64,000 nucleotides of DNA from SG8-41 sp035649495 (GCA_035649495.1 DASRJL010000020.1:6240-70239), one strand, 5' to 3'. Numbered from the stretch's first letter, positions 16,345 to 25,305 are shown. Numbers and translations: made by a program. The notes: generated by a model from the sequence alone, not told the origin.

Positions 16345-17336
16345 CAGTCGGCCTTGATCTTCGCGGCCGAGACCACCCGCGACCAGCGCGCGAGCTCGCT
16401 CCTCACCAGCTCGCCCAGGCGCTCGGGCGAACCGCCGCCGGGGTTCATGCCCTGCTTCACGAGCGCCTCCCGCGGCTCGGGCTGCTGCAGCACCGCGTTG
16501 ACTTCGGCGTTGAGCTTCGCCACCGCCGCCGCGGGCGTGCCGGCGGGCGCGAATGCGGCGTACCATGTATAGACTTCCAGGCGCGGTAGGCCCTGTTCCT
16601 TGAACGTCGGCACGTCGGGAAACGCCGGCCAGCGCTCCTCGCTCATCACCCCCAGCATGCGCAGCCTGCCGCTCGTCACGTACGCCTGGGCGCTCTGCAC
16701 GGCTGCGACCGTCGACTGCACGTGTCCGGCCACCGCGTCGGTGATCGCCCCGGCAAAACCCTTGTACGGCACGTGGACGATGTTGATCCCCGCTTCGAGC
16801 TTGAAGAGCTCCATCGTGAGGTGCTGCGGCCCGCCGTTGCCGGGCGATGAATAGTAGAGCTCGCCCGGACGGCGCTTCGCGAGATCGATGAAATCCCGCA
16901 CGGACTTCACCGGCAGTTGCGGGTGTACGACCAGAGACAGCGAGCTGGTGGCGATCAGCACGACCGGCGCGAAGTTCTTCACCGGGTCGAACGGCAGCTT
17001 CGGGTAGATGGCCGGGGTCATGCCGAAGGACGTGGCGGTAAAGAGCACAGTGTGGCCGTCGGGCACAGCCTTGGCGACGAACTCCGCCCCGATGTTGCCA
17101 GTCGCGCCGGCGCGGTTGTCGACGATGACGCTCACCTTCCAGCGCTCGGCGAGCCGCGGTCCCAGCGTGCGCGCAAGGAGGTCGGCCCCGGTGCCCGGGG
17201 TGTACGGCACGACGATCTGGACGTTACGTTGCGGAAAGGCGGGCACCCCCTGCCCGCAAGCCAACGGATGCCAGCACGCGGCAGCGAGACCGGCCGTGCA
17301 GAGCCCGGCACGCCGCGCCTTCCGTACGAACGTCAC
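16344..17336 (-). CDS. Tripartite tricarboxylate transporter substrate-binding protein (Bug/TctC)
   Basis: A 330-residue periplasmic solute-binding protein. It has a signal peptide (about 1-28), the ligand-loop sequence IVVPYTPGTGADLLART, then VDNRAGATGNIGAEFVAKAVPDGHT, both typical of the Bug family. I place the start at a GTG at 17336 because GAGGAG lies 9 nt upstream and no ATG fits. It heads a minus-strand run with the aldolase, CitE and acyl-CoA genes and is divergent from the Rieske dioxygenase; it probably binds the acid that those enzymes degrade. Confidence 0.9.
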   Translation of the reverse strand: MTFVRKARRAGLCTAGLAAACWHPLACGQGVPAFPQRNVQIVVPYTPGTGADLLARTLGPRLAERWKVSVIVDNRAGATGNIGAEFVAKAVPDGHTVLFTATSFGMTPAIYPKLPFDPVKNFAPVVLIATSSLSLVVHPQLPVKSVRDFIDLAKRRPGELYYSSPGNGGPQHLTMELFKLEAGINIVHVPYKGFAGAITDAVAGHVQSTVAAVQSAQAYVTSGRLRMLGVMSEERWPAFPDVPTFKEQGLPRLEVYTWYAAFAPAGTPAAAVAKLNAEVNAVLQQPEPREALVKQGMNPGGGSPERLGELVRSELARWSRVVSAAKIKAD

Positions 17337-17432
17337 GTGTCGCTGCTCCTCAAATGACGGTTCTTTTTTTCCCACCAGGGCACTATTATGCAGAAAATTG
17401 ACAGGCCACAGCAGTCTTGCGAGGCTAGCACG

Positions 17433-18716
17433 ATGAACGCGTCGAACTGGGTAATCAACGAACCGGAAGCGATGCGCTTCCAGGTCAACCGCTCGACGCT
17501 CATCGACCCGCAGGTACTGGAGCTGGAGCGGCGGCGGATCTTCGATGTGTGCTGGATCTACGTCGGGCACGAGTCGGAAGTGCGCGCCCCGGGCGATTTC
17601 CGGACCCGCATCGTCTGCGACCGGCCCGTCATCTTCTGCCGCGACAGCAAGAGCCGGGTCCGCGTCTTCCTCAATACCTGCCGCCACCGCGGCAGCATCG
17701 TCTGCCGCGAAACCGGGGGCAACGCAAAGAGCCACACCTGCTTCTACCACGGATGGACCTACAACTGCGACGGCGAGCTCGACGCGGTCCCCGGGGAGGA
17801 CGCCTATCCGCCGCGCTTCAGGAAGAGTGATTTTGCCCTGAAGGAGCCGCCGCGGGTGGCGAGCTACCGCGGCTTCGTGTTCCTCAATTTCGACGCGGAC
17901 GCGGTACCGCTGGAGGACTACCTTGCCGGCGCGAAGGAATACATCGACATCATCGTCGACCAGTCGCCCACCGGGCAGATGGAGGTGATCCAGGGCCTGC
18001 AGGACTACGACATACGCGCCAACTGGAAGCTGCTGGCGGAAAACAGCTTCGACGACTACCACCTGATCAGCGTGCACGCCTCGTGGCTCTCCTACCTCAG
18101 GAACTCGGGGGTCGAGATGAAACGGCCCGAGAAAGGCCATCTCCTGCCCGGCCATGGCGTCGGCAAGCCCCTCGGCAACGGCCACGGCTGCACGGACAAC
18201 GTGAACTTCCGCGGCCGGCCGGTCGCGCGCTGGATTCCGATCTACGGCGAAGAGGCCAGGCCCGAGATCGAGCGCATCCGCGCCGAGCTGGTGGCGCGGT
18301 TGGGCGAACATCGCGCCTCGCGCGTTGCCGATACCAACCGCAACCTCTACATCTTCCCGAACCTGTTCCTGAACGACGGCTCGTCGGTGACGATACGGAC
18401 CTTCTACCCCCTCGCGCCCGACCGCATGCGCGTGCTCGCCTGGGCGCTCGGGCCCGCGGAGGAATCGCCGACCGCGCGCGCCGTCCGTCTCGACAGCTTC
18501 CTGACCTTCTACGGCCCGGGCGGTTTCGCCACCCCGGACGACATCGAAGTGCTGGAGACGATACAGGCGGGCCTCGGCACGTACCGTGAAGTGCCGTGGA
18601 TGGAGGTGACCCGCGGCATGGCGAAGGAAAGCGAGCAGTTGAACACCGACGAGTGGCACCTGCGGGAGCTCTGGATACAGTGGGACAAGCTGATGCGCAC
18701 GGAGCGGGCGGCGTGA
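17433..18716 (+). CDS. Aromatic-ring-hydroxylating dioxygenase, large (alpha) subunit
   Basis: A 427-residue Rieske non-heme iron oxygenase. The [2Fe-2S] ligands are Cys83, His85, Cys103 and His106. The mononuclear iron site includes His210 and His215 in NSFDDYHLISVH. It would insert dioxygen into an aromatic ring. I use the ATG at 17433; a TATTAT box at 17384-17389 suggests transcription begins after the ATG at 17388. The beta subunit follows after 82 nt. No ferredoxin or reductase gene is present in the window. Confidence 0.93.
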   Translation: MNASNWVINEPEAMRFQVNRSTLIDPQVLELERRRIFDVCWIYVGHESEVRAPGDFRTRIVCDRPVIFCRDSKSRVRVFLNTCRHRGSIVCRETGGNAKSHTCFYHGWTYNCDGELDAVPGEDAYPPRFRKSDFALKEPPRVASYRGFVFLNFDADAVPLEDYLAGAKEYIDIIVDQSPTGQMEVIQGLQDYDIRANWKLLAENSFDDYHLISVHASWLSYLRNSGVEMKRPEKGHLLPGHGVGKPLGNGHGCTDNVNFRGRPVARWIPIYGEEARPEIERIRAELVARLGEHRASRVADTNRNLYIFPNLFLNDGSSVTIRTFYPLAPDRMRVLAWALGPAEESPTARAVRLDSFLTFYGPGGFATPDDIEVLETIQAGLGTYREVPWMEVTRGMAKESEQLNTDEWHLRELWIQWDKLMRTERAA

Positions 18717-18798
18717 AGCTACGGGCTACCAGCTACCAGCTACCAGTTACCGGCTTCCGGGCCTCAAGCTCGCGGCTGGCGGCTCAGGAGCCAGCGTT
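18717..18798. repeat. CTACCAG heptamer array between dioxygenase subunits
   Basis: The start of the gap (about 18717-18760) is GCTACGG GCTACCA GCTACCA GCTACCA GTTACCG and degenerates towards GCGGCTGGCGG. The array abuts the alpha-subunit stop and separates two genes that are usually tightly linked. Confidence 0.8.
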
Positions 18799-19302
18799 AT
18801 GACTACCGTCGGCGCTGCCAGCTCGATCACCCGTGCAGATGTAGAGGAATTCCTGTACGAGGAAGCCGCCCTGCTCGACGCGTGGCGGCTCGACGACTGG
18901 CTCGCGCTGATGACGGAGGACGCGGTCTACCGGGTACCCTCGAACGACAGTCCCGATGCCGATCCGCAGAACACGCTCTTCATCGTCGCCGACGACATCA
19001 ATCGCATCCGGGCGCGCGTCACGCGGCTGAAGAAGAAGGATGCTCACGCCGAGGATCCGCGCTCGCGCACGCGGCGCCTGCTCACCAACGTGCGCATCGT
19101 CGGCCGTAACGGGGCGGCGCTCGAAGTCGAAGCGAATTTCTCGGTCACCCGCTTCCGCCGCAACGACGGCATTCGTACCTACATCGGGCATTACCGCTAT
19201 GATCTGCGCGTCGAAGGCGCCCGGCTGAAGATAGCGAAGCGCGTTGCGGTGATCGACTCGATGGAGCTGGGAGGGCTGGGGTCGATCAGCTTCATTCTAT
19301 GA
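18799..19302 (+). CDS. Aromatic-ring-hydroxylating dioxygenase, small (beta) subunit
   Basis: A 167-residue NTF2-like beta subunit that stabilises the alpha3-beta3 oxygenase. Family features are the early FLYEEAALLDAWRLDDWLALM, the central FIVADDINRIRARVTRLKK, and TRRLLTNVRIV followed by the VEANFSVTRFR strand. Length is typical. It lies downstream of the alpha subunit and shares its orientation. Confidence 0.93.
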   Translation: MTTVGAASSITRADVEEFLYEEAALLDAWRLDDWLALMTEDAVYRVPSNDSPDADPQNTLFIVADDINRIRARVTRLKKKDAHAEDPRSRTRRLLTNVRIVGRNGAALEVEANFSVTRFRRNDGIRTYIGHYRYDLRVEGARLKIAKRVAVIDSMELGGLGSISFIL

Positions 19303-19347
19303 GAGAGGGAACAAAATCGCGGTCCTTCGTATCCAACACGGGCCGCC

Positions 19348-20004
19348 ATGCCTTATTTCCGCCACTTGCCGCTTCTGACCACGCTGACGCTGGGGGTTTG
19401 CACCGGAATCGCGCACGCGGACATTTATCGTTACGTAAACGCTGAGGGGGTGACGAGGGTCACCACCACGCGGCCCGCGGGCCGCTACGAAGTCGTGGCA
19501 AAAGGATGGCCCGGCCCGGCTTCCGCTTCCATTGCGGGCTCGGAACTGCGGACCAGGCCCGTGCGCGGGTTTTCCCTGGAGACCCGCACACGCTATTCGC
19601 GGCAGATTCAAACAGCGGCTGGCGCGGCCAGCGTCGATCCGGCGCTGATCCACGCCGTCATTTCGGCCGAATCGGCCTATAACGCCACTGCCCGGTCGCC
19701 GGCTGGCGCCGTCGGCCTGATGCAGCTCATGCCGGGGACCGCTGCGCGCTACAACGTGACCAACCGCCTGGATCCGGACCAGAACATCCGTGCAGGCACG
19801 CGCTATCTGGGCGACCTGCTCCTCCTGTTCGATAACGATCTCCCGCTCGCCCTGGCGGCCTACAACGCCGGAGAAAATGCGGTGCTGAGATACGGCAATC
19901 GCCTCCCGCCCTACCGGGAAACGAGGGAGTATGTGCCCCGGGTAATTGCCTACTACAAGAGATACCGTGCCCCGCTCGTTCCTCTGCCGCACGATCGCGG
20001 GTGA
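19348..20004 (+). CDS. Lytic transglycosylase with N-terminal DUF4124-like segment
   Basis: A 218-residue exported muramidase-like enzyme. A signal peptide (about 1-24) precedes IYRYVNAEGVTRVT, a DUF4124-like strand pair. The SLT domain follows (about 86-205) with catalytic Glu108 in VISAESAYNATARSPAGAVGLMQL, then NIRAGTRYL and ALAAYNAGENAV. It would cleave peptidoglycan in the periplasm with 1,6-anhydro product formation. It is convergent with the second class II aldolase. Confidence 0.92.
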   Translation: MPYFRHLPLLTTLTLGVCTGIAHADIYRYVNAEGVTRVTTTRPAGRYEVVAKGWPGPASASIAGSELRTRPVRGFSLETRTRYSRQIQTAAGAASVDPALIHAVISAESAYNATARSPAGAVGLMQLMPGTAARYNVTNRLDPDQNIRAGTRYLGDLLLLFDNDLPLALAAYNAGENAVLRYGNRLPPYRETREYVPRVIAYYKRYRAPLVPLPHDRG

Positions 20005-20008
20005 CGGT

Positions 20009-20782
20009 TCAGTTTTTCTTCAACGCTTTTCGCTTCCACGCTTCCCACGCCCTTTCCAGCCCGTAGCCTTCCCGCGCTTCGATCAGCCGCGCCTCCTCCG
20101 GGTCGAGGAAGTTGATCGCTCCGCCCCGGGCCATCAGCGTCGCCTGCATCTGCAGCGTCGCGTTCAGCGAGAGGAAGATGCTGCGGGCAACGAGCCGCTG
20201 CAGGGTCGGGGCGACGACCGTCGCTCCATGGCCGCGCATGAGCACGGCGGGCTTGTCCGCAATGCTCTGCGCGAGCGCCCGCCCGAGCGCCGGGTTCCGG
20301 ATCAGGAGATCGGTCATGCCGGCTGCGTCCCGGATCTCGAAGACCGGCACGCCGAGGGCGATGAACGCCGCGCGATGGTACATGGGCCGCAACGGCACGT
20401 CCGTCACACCGAACGGGATCACCGGCGGCGCGTGGCAATGACAGACGGCAACGACGTCCGGGCGCACCTTGTAGATCTCGCCATGAAGAAAGCGCTCGGT
20501 GTAGAGATTGCGGCCACGGGCGTTCACCGCGTTGTTGTCGAGATCGAACTCGAGAATATCTGCGGGCGCGACGAGCTCCGGGGCGAGCGAGCGCGCAAGC
20601 AGGTAGCGGCCGGGATCGAGATTGTGCCGCACGCTCACGTGCCCCCAGCCGTCGAGCACGCCCTCGCGCGCCAGCACCCGGTTCGCGGCGACCAGGTCTG
20701 CGACCAGTTTCGGGTCCGCACGGCCAGCCGATCTGGGAGCGGACTCCGGTGCCACGGGTTTGCGCTTCTTATCGGAAGGCAT
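20009..20782 (-). CDS. Class II aldolase/adducin family protein, second copy
   Basis: A 257-residue paralogue of the protein at 15559-16266. It keeps WGHVSVRHN, FLHGEIYKV, the zinc motif CHCHAPPVIPFG and the C-terminal LMRGHGATVVAP. An N-terminal basic, Ala/Pro-rich extension of about 30 residues is extra. It is not obviously in an operon: it converges on the transglycosylase and is divergent from parA. Confidence 0.9.
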   Translation of the reverse strand: MPSDKKRKPVAPESAPRSAGRADPKLVADLVAANRVLAREGVLDGWGHVSVRHNLDPGRYLLARSLAPELVAPADILEFDLDNNAVNARGRNLYTERFLHGEIYKVRPDVVAVCHCHAPPVIPFGVTDVPLRPMYHRAAFIALGVPVFEIRDAAGMTDLLIRNPALGRALAQSIADKPAVLMRGHGATVVAPTLQRLVARSIFLSLNATLQMQATLMARGGAINFLDPEEARLIEAREGYGLERAWEAWKRKALKKN

Positions 20783-20835
20783 CCGCTGAATCTATTCCAA
20801 CCCCGGGAGTGCGGCAACCTTTTCTGGCTCCGCGA

Positions 20836-20864
20836 TTGACGGCGCACCGGCCGGGCGATAGATT
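20836..20864 (+). promoter_or_regulatory. Sigma-70-type promoter for the parA-like gene
   Basis: TTGACG and TAGATT are separated by 17 nt, giving a predicted start about 33 nt before the parA ATG. A GGGGAA motif precedes the start codon. Confidence 0.5.
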
Positions 20865-20903
20865 GGCGGCTCACGCCTAGGAGTCCCTACACCGGGGAAC
20901 AGC

Positions 20904-21725
20904 ATGAAACGCGTCGTCTTCAACCAGAAGGGCGGTGTCGGCAAGAGCACCATCACCTGCAATCTCGCGGCCATTTCCGCGGCGCAAGGCGCGCGCACCC
21001 TGGTCATCGACCTCGACCCGCAGGCCAACTCCACCCGCTACCTGCTGGGCGAGAAGGCCGATGGACTCGAGCGCACGGCGGGCGGATTCTTCGACCAGAT
21101 CCTCACGTACAAGCTGTGGCCCAGGCCGACGGCAGACTTCATCGCACCCACGCCGTTCGAGAATCTGTTCGTGTTGCCCGCAGATGCCATGCTCGAGGAG
21201 CTCCAGGCCAAGCTCGAGTCGCGCTACAAGATGTACAAGCTGAAGGAAGCGCTCGACGCGCTACAGGGCTACGACCAGATCTGGATCGACACGCCGCCGG
21301 CCCTGCACTTCTATACGCGCTCCGCGCTGATCGCGGCCGATGCGTGCCTGATCCCCTTCGACTGCGACGAATTCGCCCGCCGCGCGCTCTACACGCTGCT
21401 CGACAACGTCGCCGAGATCCGCGCCGATCACAATGCCGCTCTGGAAGTCGAAGGCATCGTCGTCAACCAGTTCCAGCCGCGCGCCAACCTCCCGCAGAAG
21501 ATCGTGCAGGAGCTGCGCGACGAGGGTCTGCCTGTGCTCAACACGCCGCTGTCGTCCTCGATCAGGATCAGGGAATCGCATCAGCAGGCGAAGCCGATGA
21601 TCTACTTCGATCGCGGCCACAGACTCACCCAGGAATTCATGGCGTTGCACGAGGAACTGGCCTCGGCGCACAGGGCGCGCGATACGAGCACCGCGCAGGC
21701 AGCGCTGGCGCAGAAACTCCAGTAG
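20904..21725 (+). CDS. Orphan ParA-family ATPase
   Basis: A 273-residue ParA/MinD-superfamily ATPase. The deviant Walker A motif KGGVGKST occupies residues 9-16; VIDLDPQANST follows at about 36-46 and WIDTPPAL is the Walker B region. No parB lies beside it, so it is more likely an orphan positioning ATPase than the chromosome-segregation ParA. The next gene is a 72-residue membrane protein 9 nt downstream, which may be its partner. Confidence 0.88.
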   Translation: MKRVVFNQKGGVGKSTITCNLAAISAAQGARTLVIDLDPQANSTRYLLGEKADGLERTAGGFFDQILTYKLWPRPTADFIAPTPFENLFVLPADAMLEELQAKLESRYKMYKLKEALDALQGYDQIWIDTPPALHFYTRSALIAADACLIPFDCDEFARRALYTLLDNVAEIRADHNAALEVEGIVVNQFQPRANLPQKIVQELRDEGLPVLNTPLSSSIRIRESHQQAKPMIYFDRGHRLTQEFMALHEELASAHRARDTSTAQAALAQKLQ

Positions 21726-21734
21726 GAGGTCCGG

Positions 21735-21953
21735 ATGCCTTCTTTCCGCCAGGTGGCTGTCATAGCCGCACACCTCGCCTTCGCGGGCGCGTGTTACGCA
21801 ACGTGGGCCATGGGTCAGAACTTCGCGCCCGAGCTCATGGGGTCGGAGGTCGTCATCTACCCGCTCATCATGGGAGTCGCCGGATTCTGGATCTGGTTCG
21901 GATTCTGGTCGGCCAGCGTGTTTCGCGGGCCCGGGGAAGGCGGCGAATCGTGA
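21735..21953 (+). CDS. Small two-helix membrane protein
   Basis: A 72-residue protein with two hydrophobic helices (about 5-23 and 38-60), the second rich in Trp and Phe, and a charged Gly/Glu tail. A GGAGG lies just upstream of the ATG. The 9-nt gap to the ParA gene suggests co-transcription and possibly a membrane anchor role. Family not recognised. Confidence 0.7.
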   Translation: MPSFRQVAVIAAHLAFAGACYATWAMGQNFAPELMGSEVVIYPLIMGVAGFWIWFGFWSASVFRGPGEGGES

Positions 21954-21974
21954 CTCCCGGGCTCTAGCCGATCG

Positions 21975-22967
21975 ATGCAGGAACCAAAACCGGGCAGCCG
22001 AAGCGGCCGCAGATTCGTTTCCGCTCTCTTGCTTGTGCTGGCTGCCGGAGCCGTGGCAGCGCAGGAACCGGACTCCGCGTGGCCTGCGCGGCCGGTGCGG
22101 GTCGTTGTCCCTTCCTCGGCTGGGGGCGGCACCGACGGGTATGCCCGCCTGCTCGCGCAGGGACTCGCCGATGCGCTGAAGCAGCGCTTCGTCGTGGACA
22201 ACCGGCCGGGTGCGAGCGGCGCGGTGGGCGCCGAGATCGCCGCCAGAGCCGCGCCGGACGGCTATACCTTCATGGTCGCATCCGGTTCGGCGCTCGTGAT
22301 CAACCCCAGTCTCCAGAAGAATCTGCCGTACGACGCGGAGCGCGACTTCATCCCCGTGGCGCGCGGCGTCGTCAGCCCGAACGTCTGGACCGTGCATCCC
22401 TCGCTGCCCGCCAGAACGGTGACCGCGCTGGTGGCGCTCGGCAAGCGCGAGCGGGGCAAGTTGAACTACGGGACCGCCGGTCCCGGCAGCACCGGCAACA
22501 TCGCCGTGAAGATGGTCGAGGAGGCAACGGGCGCGCGCTTCGTGCACGTCCCCTACCGCGGCACGGGCCAGGCTGTGCCGGCGCTCCTCGGCGGCGAGAT
22601 CGGGTTCATGGTGTCCGAGATATCGGGGCTGCTGCCCCATATCCGCTCCGGAAGGGTGCACGCGATCGTGTGCTCGCACCGCACGACCTTGCTTCCCGAT
22701 ACCCCGACGCTCACCGAGGCGCGCTATCCCAACGACGCGTATCCGACGTTCAGCGTCCTGGCCCCGGCCGGCACGCCGGCCGCGATCGTGCAGCGCGCCA
22801 GCGCCGAGATCGTGAAGGCGATGAAATCCCCGGCGCTCAAGGAAAAGCTCGAGGCGCGGGCGCTGATCCCGGTGTTCGACACGCCCGAGGAGTTCGCGCT
22901 GGTCATGAAAAAAGAAAGAGCGCGATTCGCGGAGATCATCCGGCGGAACAAGATCATCGCGGAGTGA
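21975..22967 (+). CDS. Bug/TctC solute-binding protein
   Basis: A 330-residue periplasmic binding protein. The signal peptide (about 1-30) ends near VAAQE, followed by ARPVRVVVPSSAGGGTDGYAR and VVDNRPGASGAVGAEIAARAAPDGYT. The remaining domain pattern (VPYRGTGQAVPALLGGEIGFM) is standard. It starts 21 nt after the small membrane gene but is functionally unrelated to ParA. No enzyme gene is directly attached; the amidohydrolase converges on it. Confidence 0.93.
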   Translation: MQEPKPGSRSGRRFVSALLLVLAAGAVAAQEPDSAWPARPVRVVVPSSAGGGTDGYARLLAQGLADALKQRFVVDNRPGASGAVGAEIAARAAPDGYTFMVASGSALVINPSLQKNLPYDAERDFIPVARGVVSPNVWTVHPSLPARTVTALVALGKRERGKLNYGTAGPGSTGNIAVKMVEEATGARFVHVPYRGTGQAVPALLGGEIGFMVSEISGLLPHIRSGRVHAIVCSHRTTLLPDTPTLTEARYPNDAYPTFSVLAPAGTPAAIVQRASAEIVKAMKSPALKEKLEARALIPVFDTPEEFALVMKKERARFAEIIRRNKIIAE

Positions 22968-22977
22968 CAAGAAGCAC

Positions 22978-23085
22978 TCCCTCTCCCCGTCTAAACGGGG
23001 AGAGGGTTGGGGTGAGGGGCAACAGGATCACCCGCGGTCGCTTCCCCCTCACCCTATCCCTCTCCCCCGACTGGGGGAGAGGGGA
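22978..23085. repeat. CCCTCTCCCC-type palindromic repeat pair
   Basis: Two hairpins (22979-23006 and 23056-23085) of the CCCTCTCCCC/GGGGAGAGGG type are joined by inverted GGGGTGAGGGG and CCCCTCACCC segments. This is a familiar form of bacterial intergenic repeat. It sits between two convergent genes and may act as a terminator. Confidence 0.85.
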
Positions 23086-23104
23086 TTGTTGAAACCGGTC
23101 CTAT

Positions 23105-24193
23105 TCACTTCTTGCGTGCTTTGGCCTTTGGCGTTCGTGCCGCCGGCCCGGGCGGAGCCAGCCGCAGCAACCGGATCGCATTGCCGTAATACACCTTGCG
23201 CCGGACGGGCTCGGCCAGCTTGAGCTGGCCGAGCGCGCGTATGGACTCGCGTATGAAAGTCGGCCCGCCTTCCGGGTCGAACGGGCAGTCCGTGCCGAAC
23301 AGCACACGGTCCGCGCCGAAGAAATCCAGCCCGCAGCGGATCGCGGGCGCCGAGCCGTTCACCGCGGTGTCGCCGTAGAACATCTTGAAGTAGGCGAGCG
23401 GCGTCTTCTTCATGCGCGCGCGCAAGCCCACGTAGTCCTCGTCGGGCGTGCGGGTCCCCATCTGGTCCATCCCCAGCGAGATCCGCGCATCGAAGTACGG
23501 CGCCATCGCCCCGAGGTGATGGGTGATGATCTTCATGTTCGGCAGCTTTTCGAGCATCCCCGAGAACACCAGCCGCGCCATGCAGGCGCTAGTTTCGTAC
23601 GGCCAGCCGAAGAGCCACCAGATCTCGTACTTCGACTTTTTCTCGGCGAGGTAGTCGGGAAAGTCCGACCTCCGCACGGGGTGCAGCCAGATCGGCAGAT
23701 CGTATTTCTTCACGCAGCGCTCGAAGACCGGGTAGTACTCCGGGTCGTCCAGCGGATGGCCGTTGACGTTCGTGAAGACCTGTATCCCCTTCGCGCCCAG
23801 CCGCCCGATGGCATAGTCCATCTCCTCGAGCGCCGCCGGCACGTTGTTCATGGGGAGCGAGGCGACAAACGCGGGAAACTCCGCCGGATGCTCGGAGACG
23901 ATCTCGGCCATGCCCTCGTTGGCGAGCCGCGCAAGCGCCGGCGATTCGTCCGGCCCGGCAAGATACTCGATTGCGGGCAGGGAGAGCGTGAGCACCTGCC
24001 GGTAGCCACGGAACTTCTTCATCATCGCGAGGCGCGCGTCGAGATCCCACAGTACCGGGATGTTGAGCCAGCGCATGATCGAGCCCGCCAGCGCGGGATT
24101 GCTCCCGGCGAGCTCTTTCATGCGCGCGAAGAAGGACTCGGGAAAGATGTGCGGGAAGATGTCGAGCTTCACTTCATCGCGGGACGAGGGCAT
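23105..24193 (-). CDS. Amidohydrolase-2 family protein with altered HxH motif
   Basis: A 362-residue TIM-barrel protein of the ACMSD/resorcylate decarboxylase branch. It keeps IWLHPVR (metal His), IITHHLGAMAPYF and the terminal FGTDCPFDPEGG (catalytic Asp). The N-terminal metal motif is KLDIFPHIF, with Phe in place of the first His of HxH. It may decarboxylate or hydrate an aromatic or unsaturated acid, but metal use could differ. The C-terminal 25 residues are basic. Confidence 0.88.
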   Translation of the reverse strand: MPSSRDEVKLDIFPHIFPESFFARMKELAGSNPALAGSIMRWLNIPVLWDLDARLAMMKKFRGYRQVLTLSLPAIEYLAGPDESPALARLANEGMAEIVSEHPAEFPAFVASLPMNNVPAALEEMDYAIGRLGAKGIQVFTNVNGHPLDDPEYYPVFERCVKKYDLPIWLHPVRRSDFPDYLAEKKSKYEIWWLFGWPYETSACMARLVFSGMLEKLPNMKIITHHLGAMAPYFDARISLGMDQMGTRTPDEDYVGLRARMKKTPLAYFKMFYGDTAVNGSAPAIRCGLDFFGADRVLFGTDCPFDPEGGPTFIRESIRALGQLKLAEPVRRKVYYGNAIRLLRLAPPGPAARTPKAKARKK

Positions 24194-24297
24194 GCTTGTT
24201 CCTTTCTTTTTGCCGGCGGATGTGGGTCACGAGGATGATACCAAGAGCGGGCGCGGACGCTCCCCGATGGAGCCGAAAGGCCCTACCCTTCGGCAAC

Positions 24298-24326
24298 AAA
24301 AAAAGGGCGCCCTGCGGGCGCCCTTT
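24298..24326 (-). terminator. Rho-independent terminator after the C-x10-C protein gene
   Basis: A GGGCGCCC/GGGCGCCC stem of 8 bp with a 3-nt loop is followed on the minus strand by seven T. It lies 22 nt beyond the stop of the gene at 24348. Confidence 0.9.
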
Positions 24327-24347
24327 GCGTTACATGCTCGCGTTCCT

Positions 24348-24923
24348 CTATTTGCCGAACCGGTCCTTGACGTCCTTCTGACAGCGGTCCTTCGCGTCGC
24401 CCGACAGCGAATCGCAGCGCTCGCGTGCCGCCTTGTAGTCGGCTTGACGCGTATCTTCCTTCGCATCCTTGCGGGCGTCGGCCACCCGTTCGCGGGCATC
24501 CTTGTTCGCAGCCGCCGCTTCCTTGCGCACGTTGGCTTCGGACTTCGCGCGAGTCAACGCCGCCTTGGCGTCCTTTTTGCACACGTCCTTGGCATTGCCC
24601 TTCTGATCGTCGCATTTTTCCTTCGCGACCCCATACTCGGCTTCGGCCTTGGCGATGCGTGCGTCTGCCTGCGCCTTCGTCGTGCCTTTGTCCCGCGCTT
24701 CGAGCTCGGCCTTCGCCACCTTGCGCGCGCCTTTCGCCTCCGCCATGCAGACATCCTTGGCGTTGGCCTTGAGGCCCTTGCACTTCTCCTTGTCCGCCTT
24801 GTACGCGCTGCTGATGCGGTCCTGCTCGGCTTTTCGCTCCTCTTTCGAGAGCGCCGCATGCCCGATGCCCGGGAGTCCGAGCGCCGCGGCTAACGCAACC
24901 ACCATCAATTCCGTTTTCATCAT
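24348..24923 (-). CDS. Secreted alanine/lysine-rich protein with three C-x10-C modules
   Basis: A 191-residue exported protein. The signal peptide (about 1-23) ends at HAA. The mature part is charged and helical, with three C-x10-C modules: CKGLKANAKDVC, CDDQKGNAKDVC and CDSLSGDAKDRC. Each could close a disulfide. Function is unknown. A paralogue at 32925-33497 shares the module order. An entericidin-like gene lies 49 nt upstream on the same strand; a strong terminator follows. Confidence 0.8.
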   Translation of the reverse strand: MMKTELMVVALAAALGLPGIGHAALSKEERKAEQDRISSAYKADKEKCKGLKANAKDVCMAEAKGARKVAKAELEARDKGTTKAQADARIAKAEAEYGVAKEKCDDQKGNAKDVCKKDAKAALTRAKSEANVRKEAAAANKDARERVADARKDAKEDTRQADYKAARERCDSLSGDAKDRCQKDVKDRFGK

Positions 24924-24972
24924 GGACCCCTTTTTGTGAGCTTATGAGACCAAGCCAGCGAGGTGAAGGCAA

Positions 24973-25110
24973 TCAGCGCCTGGCGTCCTTCGCGGAATCC
25001 TGCAGTTTCTCGCCGCCACGCTCGACGTCTCTGCCGAGACCTTCCATCGTGTTACAACCCGCGAGTGTGGTGAACAATGCCAACAGCAACAACGCTACGA
25101 TCTTTTGCAT
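24973..25110 (-). CDS. Entericidin A/B-like small lipoprotein
   Basis: A 45-residue gene. It encodes MQKIVALLLLALFTTLAGC as a lipoprotein signal peptide with a Leu-Ala-Gly-Cys lipobox, then NTMEGLGRDVERGGEKLQD. The G-x-D-x-x-x-G-G-x-x-L pattern is typical of entericidin family lipoproteins. A perfect GGAGG lies five nt upstream of the ATG. It is stress-associated in enterobacteria, and probably lipid-anchored here. Confidence 0.88.
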   Translation of the reverse strand: MQKIVALLLLALFTTLAGCNTMEGLGRDVERGGEKLQDSAKDARR

Positions 25111-25279
25111 GACAGCCTCCATTGAGAAAACGAACCGGTACAACGAAGTGCTACGATAGTAGTAATGCTACGGTACCGTCGCGCGACCGTTACCGGCAGT
25201 CTAGTAGGGATGATCCGGGTGTAAGTATCCGGGAGCGTGAATGTAGGCGATGCCCTACACCGTTGCCGCTCGCGGCAAT

Positions 25280-25305
25280 AAAAAAGGGCGCCCCGCTGGC
25301 GCCCT
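25280..25305 (-). terminator. Rho-independent terminator after the 516-residue gene
   Basis: A GGGCGCC stem (25286-25292 with 25298-25304) has a 5-nt loop and is followed on the minus strand by a T run. It closes the transcript from 26899-25349. The region 25111-25279 also contains a short inverted repeat, TGTAGGCGATGCCCTACA at 25242-25259, but no gene. Confidence 0.85.
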
